Source: Alphaproteobacteria bacterium (GTDB lineage: Bacteria; Pseudomonadota; Alphaproteobacteria; Micavibrionales; Micavibrionaceae). From it: 64,000 nt of DNA. Both the position numbers and the translations under genes were made by a program. The DNA is taken from the NCBI GenBank assembly GCA_002401695.1, contig NVTV01000002.1:1-64000 (forward strand), read 5' to 3'. The notes beneath the pieces are model-generated. The model saw only the letters and a list, made by a program, of their open reading frames with translations, was not told where the DNA came from and searched no databases. Shown in pieces: positions 9,595-18,142 of the stretch (position 1 is the stretch's first letter; every line of letters starts with the position of its first letter).

Positions 9595-9625
9595 CAAAAT
9601 GTCCTTAATTTATTGGTTTTAAAGA

Positions 9626-10174
9626 ATGCCGGAAACACCGGAAGCAGAGAATAAAGATTTGATTAGTCGCGCTGTGCGCGGTGATGCCGATGCTTTTGAG
9701 TGTCTGGTCAATGATTATTACGAGGTCATGTTTAAAATGGCATATAAATGGTGCGCAAATCAAAGAGACGCGGAAGATATCACGCAGGAGGCTTGCATAA
9801 AGCTCGCGCGGGGGATATCCGGCTATAAGGGCTCATCAAAATTCACCAGCTGGCTTTATCGTTTGGTGATTAATACCGCGAAGGATTGGTATAAGTCGCA
9901 AAACCGTCACCCTGACGGCGCAGAGTTGATAGATACATTCGCCGCCGAAGACACCAAGCCCGATGAGAAAATCTATGCGGCTCAGGTCTGGGAACAGGTG
10001 CATAAATTGCCCGAGGCAGAAAAAGAGTCGCTGTTGCTGGTGATGGGGCAGGGGCTATCCCATAAAGAGGCCGCCAAAATATCAGGCGTCAAAGAAAGCA
10101 CAATATCGTGGCGTATCCATGAAGCGCGTAAGAAGCTGCAAGCAATTTTCGGGAAGGAGCAAAACTATGGATGA
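9626..10174 (+). CDS. RNA polymerase sigma factor, ECF (sigma-70) family
   Basis: The 182-residue protein has region 2 at residues ~12-85, including DAEDITQEACIKLAR and SKFTSWLYRLVINTAKDW for core and -10 recognition. Region 4 lies at ~125-175, with LPEAEKESLLLVMGQGLSHKEAA and a helix-turn-helix for -35 recognition. There is no extra C-terminal domain. Its last 8 bases overlap the start of the VWA protein gene (ATG 10167), whose N-terminal cytoplasmic segment plus membrane helix sits where an anti-sigma factor gene would normally be. The two are probably translationally coupled and functionally linked. A hairpin precedes the gene at 9571-9594. Confidence 0.92.
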   Translation: MPETPEAENKDLISRAVRGDADAFECLVNDYYEVMFKMAYKWCANQRDAEDITQEACIKLARGISGYKGSSKFTSWLYRLVINTAKDWYKSQNRHPDGAELIDTFAAEDTKPDEKIYAAQVWEQVHKLPEAEKESLLLVMGQGLSHKEAAKISGVKESTISWRIHEARKKLQAIFGKEQNYG

Positions 10175-12509
10175 TAAAAAGTTAGAAGAAATCCTGTCGA
10201 AGGATCACGCACCCGAAATTGATGTAAATGCCCGCAAACGCGCGGTAAATCTGGCTATGTCCGAGTTCGAAACCCAGAAGCAGAAAAAAAATAAAAATAA
10301 TTCCCTCAATAATTTCCAAGGAGTTTCATTCCTCGCTCGTCTTATAGGCATAAGCAATTCAAAACGAGGAAATGAAACAATGGAACAGAAAACAAAAACG
10401 AAATTTATATATGGTGGCATGGCAACAGCGATGGCTGTGGTTCTTGTCGGCGGTTTAAGTCTGACGCAGTTACAAGATACTGTGCATCGTTATGATGCGC
10501 CCGTGCCTGCCGGGTCTGCTGTAACAAGTGCGCCAGGTGTTAATGTCAAAAACTCACCAACTTATATTCCAGTAAGGGAGGAGCAGCTTTCTCCCGCATA
10601 TATTGAAGCGGTAGAGGAACAAAACGAAAATAATTTGGATCATGCAATCCGTGAAGGGGCAAGCTCAATTCCCGTACCGATCCAAACACCTGCGCGTGTG
10701 GATGCGGATGCTGAAGGGGCGAAGGTTAATCCTTTATCCGACTGGACGCGTCAAGCAGGGCATGTCGAGCGTGAAATGAAAGCAAAGCCGAAAGCGAAGG
10801 CCGATAAGAGGCTTGCTCCATCTGAAAAAGATGCCGCACCTTTGAAAAAATGGAGTAGAGAATCAGGAAATAGCCCCGCACCGGAAACTGTCGGTAGCTC
10901 TGCATCTTTGGGCGAGTTTAAAGAGGAAATAGCAAGCACGAAGAAAAATATGGTTCCAATGGCGCAAGAGGCAAGAACACCTTTCGGCGCTGTGCCTCAT
11001 GGTCGCTTTGCATCGGAAATGGTCTCTTTGGATGATGCGGTCACAATGGCAACGGCTTATCAAGATGAAGGACGCGATAAGTTTGAAGACTTTGAAGTGA
11101 ATACGTTTAAATCAGTTGCCGCAGAGCCTGTATCTACTTTCTCCTCTGATGTCGATACTGCAAGCTACAGCTTTATCCGCAGACAGCTTAACAGTGGTGT
11201 ACTGCCGCAAAAAGATGCTGTTCGTATCGAAGAAATGGTGAATTACTTTAACTATGATTATCCTGTGCCGCAAAGCCGTGCAGAGCCGTTTAAGCCAACT
11301 GTAACCATTACCGACAGCCCATGGGCAGAAGGTCGGAAACTGATGCATATCGGCATTAAGGGCTATCAACTGGAAAAGGCAGAGCTGCGCAGTAATATTG
11401 TGTTTCTCTTGGATGTGTCCGGTTCTATGAATGCGCCTGATAAGTTGCCCTTGGTTAAAAATTCAATGAAAATGTTGCTGAGCAGCCTTCATCCTGATGA
11501 TACTGTGTCTATTGTGACCTATGCAGGGTCAACAGGCGTGGTTTTAGAGCCAACCAAAGCCTCACAGCACCGCAAGATCATGAATGCGATGAACAACTTG
11601 CGCGCTGGGGGCGGAACGGCTGGAGCGGCGGGAATTAAGCTGGCTTATGATATGGCCGAGCAGAATTTCGATGAGCATTCGGTTAATCGCGTTATTCTGG
11701 CCACTGATGGTGACTTTAACGTTGGTATCACTAATCGTGAAGAGCTACAGGATTTTGTTGAGCGTAAACGCGATAAAGGCATATTCTTGTCTGTGCTTGG
11801 CTTTGGTCAGGGGAATTACAACGACCATATGATGCAGACGTTGGCGCAAAATGGTAATGGTGTTGCCGCTTATATCGATAATTTGAACGAAGCGCGTAAA
11901 GTCTTGGTGCAAGAGGCAACTTCGTCACTCTTCCCGATTGCCAAGGATGTTAAGTTCCAAATTGAATTTAACCCAACGGCAGTGGCGGAGTATCGCTTGA
12001 TCGGCTATGAAACACGCCATTTGAACCGCGAAGATTTTAACAATGATAAAATCGATGCTGGTGATATGGGCGCAGGTCACACTGTGACCGCTATTTATGA
12101 GTTCACACCCGTGGGCAGCGAAGCGGTCAGTGTTGATGCGCTGCGTTATACCACCAACCTTAAGAAGAAGGGTGTTGCGCCGAGTGATGAATATGCTTTC
12201 CTTAAAATTCGCTATAAGTTACCCATGGAAAGCAAGAGTAAGCTGATCACGCGTGCAATTACGGCGCAAGATAACGTTGATAAATGCCCCGCGTTAGCAA
12301 AATGCCAACTGCCTGTTTTAAGTGTGGATACTAACTTCGCAACTGCTGTGGCGGCGTTTGGTCAAATCCTGAAAGGCGGGCAATATACGGGCGATTTCTC
12401 TTATGATGATGTGATTGCCTTGGCGCGCAAAGGAAAGGGTGACGACCAATTCGGATACCGCGCTGAATTTATCAATATGGTGCGTTTGGCAAAGACACAT
12501 GCCAGATAA
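10167..12509 (+). CDS. Membrane-anchored von Willebrand factor A protein (YfbK-type), possible anti-sigma fusion
   Basis: This 780-residue protein has a charged cytoplasmic N-terminus (1-75), one membrane helix (~77-100), and a long low-complexity Ala/Lys/Pro linker to ~290. A VWA N-terminal region (EEMVNYFNYDYP) follows, then a VWA domain with the metal-site motif DVSGSM (D416), and a C-terminal YfbK/DUF3520-type region. The extracytoplasmic VWA domain should bind protein ligands through a divalent metal. Start ATG 10167 follows GGGAAGGAG (10151-10159) and overlaps the sigma gene by 8 nt. A second in-frame ATG at 10380 has its own GAGGA (10366-10370) and would give a form lacking the N-terminal 71 residues. 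I infer that the N-terminus holds the sigma factor and that the VWA part senses an envelope signal. Confidence 0.85.
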   Translation: MDDKKLEEILSKDHAPEIDVNARKRAVNLAMSEFETQKQKKNKNNSLNNFQGVSFLARLIGISNSKRGNETMEQKTKTKFIYGGMATAMAVVLVGGLSLTQLQDTVHRYDAPVPAGSAVTSAPGVNVKNSPTYIPVREEQLSPAYIEAVEEQNENNLDHAIREGASSIPVPIQTPARVDADAEGAKVNPLSDWTRQAGHVEREMKAKPKAKADKRLAPSEKDAAPLKKWSRESGNSPAPETVGSSASLGEFKEEIASTKKNMVPMAQEARTPFGAVPHGRFASEMVSLDDAVTMATAYQDEGRDKFEDFEVNTFKSVAAEPVSTFSSDVDTASYSFIRRQLNSGVLPQKDAVRIEEMVNYFNYDYPVPQSRAEPFKPTVTITDSPWAEGRKLMHIGIKGYQLEKAELRSNIVFLLDVSGSMNAPDKLPLVKNSMKMLLSSLHPDDTVSIVTYAGSTGVVLEPTKASQHRKIMNAMNNLRAGGGTAGAAGIKLAYDMAEQNFDEHSVNRVILATDGDFNVGITNREELQDFVERKRDKGIFLSVLGFGQGNYNDHMMQTLAQNGNGVAAYIDNLNEARKVLVQEATSSLFPIAKDVKFQIEFNPTAVAEYRLIGYETRHLNREDFNNDKIDAGDMGAGHTVTAIYEFTPVGSEAVSVDALRYTTNLKKKGVAPSDEYAFLKIRYKLPMESKSKLITRAITAQDNVDKCPALAKCQLPVLSVDTNFATAVAAFGQILKGGQYTGDFSYDDVIALARKGKGDDQFGYRAEFINMVRLAKTHAR
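10323..10378 (+). promoter_or_regulatory. Long hairpin covering an internal ribosome-binding site
   Basis: GTTTCATTCCTCG (10323-10335) pairs with CGAGGAAATGAAAC (10365-10378), giving 13 bp with one bulged A. The right arm contains GAGGA, placed 9 nt before the in-frame ATG at 10380. The loop holds a smaller hairpin, CTTAT-AGGC-ATAAG (10341-10354). All of it lies within the coding frame of the VWA protein. Confidence 0.5.
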
Positions 12510-12560
12510 CGACATCTTTCGATAAATACGTTAAGTATAAGAAATATATGGAAAAAGTGG

Positions 12561-12588
12561 AAGAGGCTGGTTATTCAGCCTCTTTTTT
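12561..12588 (+). terminator. Rho-independent terminator of the sigma/VWA operon
   Basis: AAGAGGCTG pairs with CAGCCTCTT around a short loop (GTTATT), running into TTTTTT; it starts 52 nt after the VWA stop codon. Confidence 0.85.
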
Positions 12589-12702
12589 ATGGTAAAACAG
12601 CAATAATTGATAGCTTTTCGTTGAATTTTATACTACATAGGCGGTTGAATTTTAAGAAGCGGGCGCGGCATTGACCTGCTTTACATAGGAAAGATAGTAG
12701 CC

Positions 12703-14526
12703 ATGAGTGATAAGATAAGAAACATAGCGATCATAGCGCACGTTGACCACGGTAAAACAACCTTAATCGATTCGATTATGAAGCAAAGCGGCATGTTCCG
12801 CGAGAATGAAAACGTTGATGTTTGTGTGATGGACTCCAATGATCTGGAACGTGAGCGCGGTATTACTATTCTGGCTAAGCCGACTTCTATTCAATGGGGC
12901 GATGTCCGTATCAATATTATCGACACACCGGGACATGCGGATTTCGGCGGCGAGGTAGAGCGCGTGCTTCACATGGCTGACGGCGTTATCTTGTTGACCG
13001 ATGCAGCGGAAGGTCCCATGCCACAAACAAAATTCGTGCTGGGTAAAGCGCTTGCACAGGGGCTGAAGCCGATTGTGATTATCAATAAAATTGACCGTCC
13101 TGATGGTCGTCCGGAAGAAGTGGTTGATGAAGTGTTTGACCTGTTTGTTGCGCTGGATGCAACGGATGATCAGCTAGACTTCCCGATTCTCTACGCGTCC
13201 GGTCGTGATGGCTGGTGTGTTAAGGAATTGGAAGATGACCGTAAAGATTTATCTCCATTGCTGGAACTTGTTCTAACGCACGTTGCGCCGCCATCGGCTG
13301 AGTACGATAAGCCATTCGCGATGTTGGCGACGTTGCTTGATTCTGACCCATATTTGGGGCGTTGTCTAACAGGACGCGTTATACAAGGTCGTGCAAAAGT
13401 AAATGACACTGTAAAAGCGATGAGCCTTGACGGTTCAACTGTTGAAACAGGTCGTTTGACGAAGTTGCTAATGTTTGAAGGAACAGACCGTGTTCCTGTT
13501 AAGGAAGTTAAAGCAGGGGATATCATTTGTATTGCTGGCCTGTCTAAGGCATCAGTTGCTGATACGATTTGTAACGCAGAGTTAATGGAAGCGGTTGTCT
13601 CAACACCAATTGATCCACCAACAATGGCTGTCACGATTTCAGTGAATGATTCTCCATTTGCTGGAAAAGATGGAAAAAAAGTAACATCAACAATGATTCG
13701 CCAACGTTTGTTGGACGAAGCCGAGGTGAATGTTGCGATTACGTTCAAGGAAAGCGACGGTAGAGATTCATTCGAGATAGGTGGACGTGGAGAACTTCAA
13801 CTTGGCGTTCTGATTGAAACAATGCGCCGTGAAGGTTTCGAACTTACCGTTTCTCGTCCAAAGGTTTTATACCAAACAGATGAAAATGGTGTGAAGTGCG
13901 AGCCGGTTGAAGAGGTTATCATTGATGTTGATGAAGAATATTCCTCAACTGTTGTTGATAAAATGAACCGACGTAAAGCAGAGATGACAGATATGCGTTC
14001 TTCCGGTGTTGGCAAAACACGTATCACATTCCTTGCGCCATCACGTGGTCTTATTGGTTATCAAAGTACCTTTATGACTGATACGCGCGGTACAGGGGTT
14101 ATGAACCGTTTGTTCCATTCTTATCAACCATGTAAAGGCAATATTCCACAAAGACGTAAAGGCGTGCTGCTCTCCAATGCAACGGGGCAGGCCGTGGCTT
14201 ATGCGATCTTTAATCTACAGGATCGTGGCATCATGTTTGTGTCGCATCAGGACCCGGTCTATGAGGGCATGATAATTGGTGAGCACAGCCGTGAAAACGA
14301 TCTCGAAGTGAATATCTTGAAAGGGAAAAAACTATCAAACGTTCGCGCATCTGGTACAGATGATGCGGTAACTTGTACGCCGCCGGTGAAGATGTCTCTG
14401 GAGCAGATGATGTCCTATATAAACGATGATGAATTGATGGAAGTGACACCGAATAATCTACGTCTGCGTAAACGCCATCTTTGCCCGCATGACCGTAAAA
14501 AAGCGAGCCGTGGCGCAGCATCGTAA
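12703..14526 (+). CDS. typA: GTP-binding ribosomal regulator TypA/BipA
   Basis: The 607-residue length is normal for TypA. The N-terminus carries G1 AHVDHGKTT, a switch-I RGIT motif, G3 DTPGHADFGGEVER and G4 NKIDRPD. EF-G-like domains II, III and V follow, then the TypA-specific C-terminal domain (GLIGYQSTFMTDTRGTG and PKVLYQ). It is a translational GTPase that binds the 70S ribosome, helps large-subunit assembly and is needed under cold or other stress. ATG 12703 has AGGAAAG about 10 nt upstream. It appears monocistronic. Confidence 0.97.
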   Translation: MSDKIRNIAIIAHVDHGKTTLIDSIMKQSGMFRENENVDVCVMDSNDLERERGITILAKPTSIQWGDVRINIIDTPGHADFGGEVERVLHMADGVILLTDAAEGPMPQTKFVLGKALAQGLKPIVIINKIDRPDGRPEEVVDEVFDLFVALDATDDQLDFPILYASGRDGWCVKELEDDRKDLSPLLELVLTHVAPPSAEYDKPFAMLATLLDSDPYLGRCLTGRVIQGRAKVNDTVKAMSLDGSTVETGRLTKLLMFEGTDRVPVKEVKAGDIICIAGLSKASVADTICNAELMEAVVSTPIDPPTMAVTISVNDSPFAGKDGKKVTSTMIRQRLLDEAEVNVAITFKESDGRDSFEIGGRGELQLGVLIETMRREGFELTVSRPKVLYQTDENGVKCEPVEEVIIDVDEEYSSTVVDKMNRRKAEMTDMRSSGVGKTRITFLAPSRGLIGYQSTFMTDTRGTGVMNRLFHSYQPCKGNIPQRRKGVLLSNATGQAVAYAIFNLQDRGIMFVSHQDPVYEGMIIGEHSRENDLEVNILKGKKLSNVRASGTDDAVTCTPPVKMSLEQMMSYINDDELMEVTPNNLRLRKRHLCPHDRKKASRGAAS

Positions 14527-14575
14527 TGTGGATTCAACCATGGTTATGTGCATGTATATGTTTGTGCATAAGGTA

Positions 14576-14589
14576 TTGATTTAGGTCAA
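14576..14589. promoter_or_regulatory. FNR/FixK-type box upstream of the desaturase gene
   Basis: TTGAT-TTAG-GTCAA matches the anaerobox consensus TTGAT-N4-ATCAA at 9 of 10 positions. A TTGACA -35 element follows at 14603-14608; the -10 is poor, as is common for activator-dependent promoters. It suggests control of the oxygen-dependent desaturase by an FNR/FixK-family regulator. Confidence 0.45.
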
Positions 14590-14704
14590 ACCGTTTACCC
14601 TGTTGACATGGTGTACTTCTTGTTAGTTAAGGGGCTTTTTCTCTTGTGATAAGTTTTTTAAACTGTAACATTACAGTATGCGATAATTTGGAGAATTTAG
14701 ATAT

Positions 14705-15799
14705 ATGTTAGAGCACGTGGAACCACAACATTCAGAGACCGACGCTAATGCCGAGGGTGCGACTGTAGAAGACTTTAAAGTAAGCGATGAAGACAAGGCC
14801 AAGGTCAAAGGCTTTGTTGAACATTGTACTAAGTATCAGGCTGCAAATGATCGTAAAGCTGTATTGCAGATTATAAACACATTGGTTCCGTTCTTCATCG
14901 TTTGTGGAGTAATGATCTATAGCTTTTCCTCCGCCTATTGGTTGACGGCACTGCTTACGATTCCGGCCTCTCTTTTGTTGGTACGCGTCTTTATCATTCA
15001 ACATGATTGTGGGCATGGATCGTTTCTTTCGTCGCGCAAATGGAATAACCGTGTTGGGCAATTCATGAGCGTTCTGACATGGACACCGTATGATTTTTGG
15101 CGCAAAACGCACAATATGCATCATGCTGGCTCTGGGAATTTGGATAATCGCGGGTTTGGCGCGATTGAAACCATTACAATCAAAGAGTATGAGGGCATGG
15201 ATGAAAAAATGCGCTCATGGTATCGCTTATACCGTAATCCGTATTTTTTGCTTTTATTCGGTACGCCGTTTTTTATTATGATTGGCCAACGCATTCCAAA
15301 AGCGGATGCCTTTCAGTTCTTTGAAGTGCGCAAATCTATTAATTTCTCACAAATATGGCGAAGTGTCCTCGGCTTGAATTTGGCTTTACTCGTTGTCTAT
15401 GGTGGTCTTAGCCTGATGTTCGGCTTTGGAAGTGTTTTGTTGGCGTATATTCCTATCGTGGTTGGAACATCATGGGCCGGCGGTTGGCTGTTCTTTGTTC
15501 AACACCAATTTGAGGATTCCTATTGGGAATACCAAGATGAATGGGATTATCACGAGGCCGCAGTTCTTGGCAGCTCTTATTATGATCTACACCCAATTTT
15601 GCAGTGGTTCACAGGCAGCATTGGGTTGCACCATATCCATCATTTGAATGCTAAAATTCCGAATTACCGTTTGCAAGAATGTATGGATGCGAATGATGAC
15701 CTTAAAGATTTAAACAGGATTACTTTGTTTGAGAGCTTTAAGTGTGCGAAGCTTGCTTTGTGGGATGAAGATCAAAAGAAAATGGTGAATTTCGCCTAG
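14705..15799 (+). CDS. Membrane fatty acid desaturase
   Basis: The 364-residue integral membrane protein carries the three di-iron histidine boxes: HDCGH (H100), HNMHH (H136) and HHIHH (H309). Four hydrophobic segments lie around residues 53-100 and 215-265. The spacing fits the acyl-lipid desaturase family (delta-12/omega-3-like) that introduces a double bond into membrane acyl chains using O2 and reduced ferredoxin or cytochrome b5. Regiospecificity cannot be read from the sequence. GGAG at about 14690 precedes ATG 14705. It is monocistronic, with an FNR-like box 116 nt upstream of the start. Confidence 0.9.
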   Translation: MLEHVEPQHSETDANAEGATVEDFKVSDEDKAKVKGFVEHCTKYQAANDRKAVLQIINTLVPFFIVCGVMIYSFSSAYWLTALLTIPASLLLVRVFIIQHDCGHGSFLSSRKWNNRVGQFMSVLTWTPYDFWRKTHNMHHAGSGNLDNRGFGAIETITIKEYEGMDEKMRSWYRLYRNPYFLLLFGTPFFIMIGQRIPKADAFQFFEVRKSINFSQIWRSVLGLNLALLVVYGGLSLMFGFGSVLLAYIPIVVGTSWAGGWLFFVQHQFEDSYWEYQDEWDYHEAAVLGSSYYDLHPILQWFTGSIGLHHIHHLNAKIPNYRLQECMDANDDLKDLNRITLFESFKCAKLALWDEDQKKMVNFA

Positions 15800-15874
15800 A
15801 TACTTTTGTAACCTTTTCTCATCGCATGCGAATGCCAATCTACTAAGTCATAATGTTAAAAAGGAAATATGAAT

Positions 15875-16114
15875 ATGAATAAGAAAATCGCAACAGTTGC
15901 TCTTGCCGGTATGTTGGCTATGGGTGCGCTTTCGGTAACACCTGCCTATGCTTGTTCAGAGGGCAAAAAATGCAATTCTGAGAAATGTGCAAGTAAAGCA
16001 AAAAAACAATGCACTAAAAAGGCATGCTGTAAGAATAAGACATGTAAATCAAAAGGTGGCTGTAAAAGCAAAGCCGGTGCAAATCACAACGATAACAGCC
16101 GTTATAACGGTTAA
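15875..16114 (+). CDS. Small exported Cys/Lys-rich protein
   Basis: The 79-residue precursor has a clear signal peptide (MNKKIATVALAGMLAMGAL, then a TPAYA cleavage site). The mature part has about 55 residues, with eight cysteines in motifs such as EGKKCNSEKC, KKACCKNKTC and SKGGC, and roughly one third lysine. It starts with Cys right after the AxA-like site, so lipidation cannot be excluded. This composition suggests metal binding or a disulfide-rich peptide. I do not recognise the family. ATG 15875 is chosen over ATG 15869 because AAGGA (15861-15865) is 9 nt away rather than 3. It follows the desaturase by 75 bp on the same strand. Confidence 0.7.
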   Translation: MNKKIATVALAGMLAMGALSVTPAYACSEGKKCNSEKCASKAKKQCTKKACCKNKTCKSKGGCKSKAGANHNDNSRYNG

Positions 16115-16142
16115 GATCGTACAGATATTTTATATTTTTAAT

Positions 16143-16170
16143 GGGACGGATATATTTTTCGTCCTGTTTT
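16143..16170 (+). terminator. Probable terminator after the Cys/Lys-rich peptide gene
   Basis: GGGACG pairs with CGTCCT (last pair wobble) around an 11-nt loop, followed by GTTTT. The stem is weak. Confidence 0.4.
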
Positions 16171-16191
16171 CATTCTAGGCCCCGTTTTATT

Positions 16192-18042
16192 TTAGGCTTT
16201 CGCGTTTGCCTTAATGTCTTCCAACTCCAACCAGCGTAGCTCGGCCGTATCCAGAGCATCCTTTGCCTCGGGCAGGCGCGTGGATATGCGGGCAAACTCA
16301 TCGGCATCTTTGGTGTAGAGATCAGGATCAGCCATAAGCTCTTCCAGCTTCGTCACTTCTTTTTCAAGAATTTTAATCGCCTTGGGTAGATTCTCCAGCT
16401 CATGTTTCAAGTTGAAGGTAAAGGCCACTGGCTCTTTCTTAATCTGCGGTGTCTCTACTTTCGCAGATTTAGATTTACCGGATTTCTTCTTTTGTACGTC
16501 TTCCGATGTTTGCGTTTTCTTCCATGCGATATAATCGCTATAACCGCCGACAATGCCTTCGACTTTCCCGTCGCCCTCAAATACCAGCATCTTTGTCACA
16601 ACCTGATCGAGAAAGTCACGGTCATGTGATACCACAAACAACGTGCCGTCATAGCTTTTCAAGATATTGGTCAGCATATCCAGCGTATCCATATCCAGAT
16701 CATTTGTCGGTTCATCCATAATCAGCATACTGCCCGGATTGGCGAGGATTTTGGATAGCATCAAGCGGTTTTTTTGTCCGCCAGACAGGGTGCTGACCTT
16801 ACGCCACGCGTCTTCGGGATCGAAAAGGAAATCCTTAAGATAGCCACAGACATGACGGGACTTTCCACGCACATCCAGATATTCCGCGCCCTCGGGGCAG
16901 AGATTATCTTTCAAAGTCTTGTCTTCTTTCAGCATAGAACGGTTTTGATCGAAATAGCTAAAGCTCAAATTCTTGGCAATTTTGACGCGGCCAACATCGG
17001 GTGTCATTTCTTTGGTCAACATACGCAGGAACGTTGTTTTACCCGAGCCGTTACGCCCCAATATGCCAATGCGATCTTGCTTTTTGATCCGCATGTTGAA
17101 CTTTTCAAGGATCAGCTGCGTGCGTCCGGTTTCATCATCGGTAAAGCTTTTCCCGACATTAAAAAATTCGGCAACATTGCGTGATGATTGCTCGGTGGTT
17201 AGAGGAGGCAGCTCAATCGTCGAGGTGACGCGGCGATAGGCTTTTTGATCCTTTTCAAATTGATCGCGCGCTTCAAAGGCTTCGGATTGTCTGCGGACAT
17301 TACGCTTAACCCGCGCTTTGACACCTTTATTGGCCCAGTCTATCTCTTGTTCGACTTTTTTAGCACGGTTATGAAGGGCGCGGCCTTCTTGCTCCAACAT
17401 ATCTTTTGACCATTGCTGAAAATGCGCAAAGCCTTTGGGCGCGGTTTTAAGGGAGCCGCGATCCAGCCAGAAAACCCGATCTGTTGTGTTGGCGAGGAAT
17501 CTACGGTCATGAGAAACAATCACAACGGCGCCGCGATAATTTTTGATGTAATTTTCTAACCACTCAATCAGCTCCAAATCCATATGGTTTGTCGGTTCAT
17601 CCAGCAATAGGATGTCTGGCTCTTCCACCAAGGCACGGGCGAGGGCCGCGCGGCGCAACTGTCCACCTGACAGGTTTTTCAGTTTATCATCAACATTCAG
17701 CAGCAACGGAGAGATAACCATTTCAATACGGTAATCAATATCCCAGTCTTCCAGTTCGTCACTCAAACCTTCAAAGACATAGTCACGAACGGTTTTCCCC
17801 TCAATGCCCGAAGCCTTTTGCTCCATATAGCCTGTGGTCGTGCCGGGATAGAGAAAACGCGTGCCGTCATCAATTTCGCGATCCCCTGTGATGATATTCA
17901 TCAGCGTGGTTTTACCCGCACCATTCTTACCCACAAGCGCGATTTTACGTCCTGCATGGATATGGAAGGTAAGGTTTTCGAAGAACGGCTTTCCGGCGAT
18001 TAAAACACCAGCCTCTTCAACGCTTAACAGAAGGTCACTCAT
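16192..18042 (-). CDS. uup: ABC-F family ATPase, Uup type
   Basis: This 616-residue soluble protein has two ABC domains and no membrane segment. Walker A motifs are GKNGAGKTT and GRNGSGKTT, and signature motifs LSGGQLRRAALARAL and LSGGQKNRLMLSKIL. An inter-domain linker follows the first domain, and the C-terminal ~80 residues form the coiled-coil domain characteristic of Uup. ABC-F proteins act on the ribosome; Uup has also been linked to DNA-structure binding and transposon excision. It is transcribed divergently from the aldehyde dehydrogenase gene, 100 bp away. Confidence 0.93.
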   Translation of the reverse strand: MSDLLLSVEEAGVLIAGKPFFENLTFHIHAGRKIALVGKNGAGKTTLMNIITGDREIDDGTRFLYPGTTTGYMEQKASGIEGKTVRDYVFEGLSDELEDWDIDYRIEMVISPLLLNVDDKLKNLSGGQLRRAALARALVEEPDILLLDEPTNHMDLELIEWLENYIKNYRGAVVIVSHDRRFLANTTDRVFWLDRGSLKTAPKGFAHFQQWSKDMLEQEGRALHNRAKKVEQEIDWANKGVKARVKRNVRRQSEAFEARDQFEKDQKAYRRVTSTIELPPLTTEQSSRNVAEFFNVGKSFTDDETGRTQLILEKFNMRIKKQDRIGILGRNGSGKTTFLRMLTKEMTPDVGRVKIAKNLSFSYFDQNRSMLKEDKTLKDNLCPEGAEYLDVRGKSRHVCGYLKDFLFDPEDAWRKVSTLSGGQKNRLMLSKILANPGSMLIMDEPTNDLDMDTLDMLTNILKSYDGTLFVVSHDRDFLDQVVTKMLVFEGDGKVEGIVGGYSDYIAWKKTQTSEDVQKKKSGKSKSAKVETPQIKKEPVAFTFNLKHELENLPKAIKILEKEVTKLEELMADPDLYTKDADEFARISTRLPEAKDALDTAELRWLELEDIKANAKA

Positions 18043-18142
18043 AAATTATTCTCGATATTAATATAGTTGCGTGTGTCTTGTAGCAGAGCAGGGTGCAAAG
18101 TGGTACTCTAATCTTCATTCTATCGCTTCAGGAGAACCTTCA

